A stretch of DNA of 64,000 nt. Origin: Spongiimicrobium salis (lineage in GTDB: Bacteria > Bacteroidota > Bacteroidia > Flavobacteriales > Flavobacteriaceae). Positions 63,613-64,000 of the stretch are shown piece by piece. Position numbers and translations under genes: made by a program. The stretch is from NCBI RefSeq assembly GCF_043678055.1, contig NZ_JBHEQA010000002.1:930001-994000 (forward strand). The letters run 5' to 3'. The notes under the pieces were generated by a model that was given only the letters and a program-made list of their open reading frames with translations, was not told the origin of the DNA and ran no database searches. Position 1 is the first letter of the stretch; each line of letters begins with the position of its first letter.

Positions 63613-64000
63613 TTATTTCATTCTCTTTTTTCTATAAAATGTGAAGCCTATGAGTATGGATGTGACTATCACTATACTTCCTATTAAAAATAGGTTATAA
63701 CTCCTCAATGAAATCGAAGCATTATCACCTAAAATGTAAAAACTTCCCCAGTAAAAAGGATGGGACCTTGAAGAGGAGGCAGTATCAAGAAACGTTAATT
63801 TTGCATTTTGGAGAGCTTTTGATTTCGTGTATCCTTTCCTCAAGTTCTGGTAAAACAATTTCATCAATTCCGGAGCTACCTGATCCGAAACCTCCCAACT
63901 ACTTAATAGTAAACTTTTGGTTCCTGCATATTGGAACGTATTTCCGAGACTCATAATACCTTCTCCCGAACTTACTTTACCCGTACCCGTATTACAAGCA
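63613..64000 (-). CDS. CHAT-domain protein (C-terminal part; truncated by window)
   Basis: About 129 codons in one frame that leaves the right edge; only the C-terminal part of a CHAT (caspase-HetF-associated with TPRs) peptidase is present. Visible: ACNTGTG (with the catalytic-type Cys), GEGIMSLGNTFQYAG, LLLSSWEVSDQVAPELMKLFY, HPFYWGSFYILG, then a C-terminal membrane helix and a basic end. The His partner and any TPR repeats are beyond the window. It converges with the NRPS gene, the two stops being next to each other. Confidence 0.85.
   Translation of the reverse strand, partial: ACNTGTGKVSSGEGIMSLGNTFQYAGTKSLLLSSWEVSDQVAPELMKLFYQNLRKGYTKSKALQNAKLTFLDTASSSRSHPFYWGSFYILGDNASISLRSYNLFLIGSIVIVTSILIGFTFYRKKRMK

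Noticed and set aside
1..64000. CRISPR array
   Set aside because: No set of regularly spaced identical short repeats with unique spacers was found; the repeats seen are either few in number or much longer.

Overview
The window comes from a marine-type Flavobacteriaceae chromosome (Bacteroidota). The evidence is the gliding/ABC genes gldF and gldG, the Bacteroidota -7 promoter element TAnnTTTG, SusC/TonB-style receptors with a carboxypeptidase-like N-terminal domain, and large FtsX/MacB permeases without a linked ATPase. No genus is assigned.

Layout. (1) 1-10004, core chromosome: purC (cut by the window edge) and phoH on the minus strand; a divergent operon of SAM hydroxide adenosyltransferase, monooxygenase-like protein, gldF and gldG; dnaN; three small envelope genes; mnmE. 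(2) 9987-27713, an AT-rich integrative element of about 17.7 kb inserted in the last codons of mnmE. It carries a tyrosine integrase, helix-turn-helix proteins, a two-gene unit with a DNA polymerase I-like palm, and one seven-gene operon encoding a type I restriction-modification system (hsdM, hsdS, hsdR), a PLD-fold nuclease-like protein, an unknown 171-aa protein, and a Septu-like ATPase plus HNH nuclease. An XRE regulator, a lone integrase arm-binding domain and unknown genes follow. The displaced original end of mnmE (codons F-C-I-G-K-stop) can still be read at the right junction. (3) 27765-44889, core/accessory: an FtsX permease; a PhoX-family protein and two small genes below a folE that faces a Fur/Zur-family regulator across two operators; a DUF4132 gene pair; an aspartoacylase-like protein; an operon of ABC ATPase, TonB receptor and two ABC-2 permeases. 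(4) 44965-45882, a gene-free stretch with three tandem copies of a foldable element of about 126 bp, one interrupted by an assembly gap. (5) 45883-51226: a MerC-like protein, a lipoprotein, a DUF5829-like protein, a small exported protein and a HEAT-repeat/metzincin fusion. (6) 51891-63612: a methyltransferase and a compact hybrid NRPS-PKS assembly line, A-PCP-KS-AT-ACP-aminotransferase followed by C-A-PCP-TE, whose second A domain reads as a glycine code. (7) At the right edge, the C-terminal part of a CHAT-domain protein.

How the genes work together. The island is best read as a mobile defence cargo. Integrase and excisionase-like proteins move it, the polymerase-like pair probably serves its replication, and the seven near-contiguous defence genes would give a layered restriction response from one transcript. 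The folE promoter is overlapped by both dyad operators, so the neighbouring Fur/Zur-type protein probably represses it and its downstream genes in a metal-dependent way. The megasynthase pair should make a small 3,4-diamino-acid-Gly type product if the assembly line is colinear.
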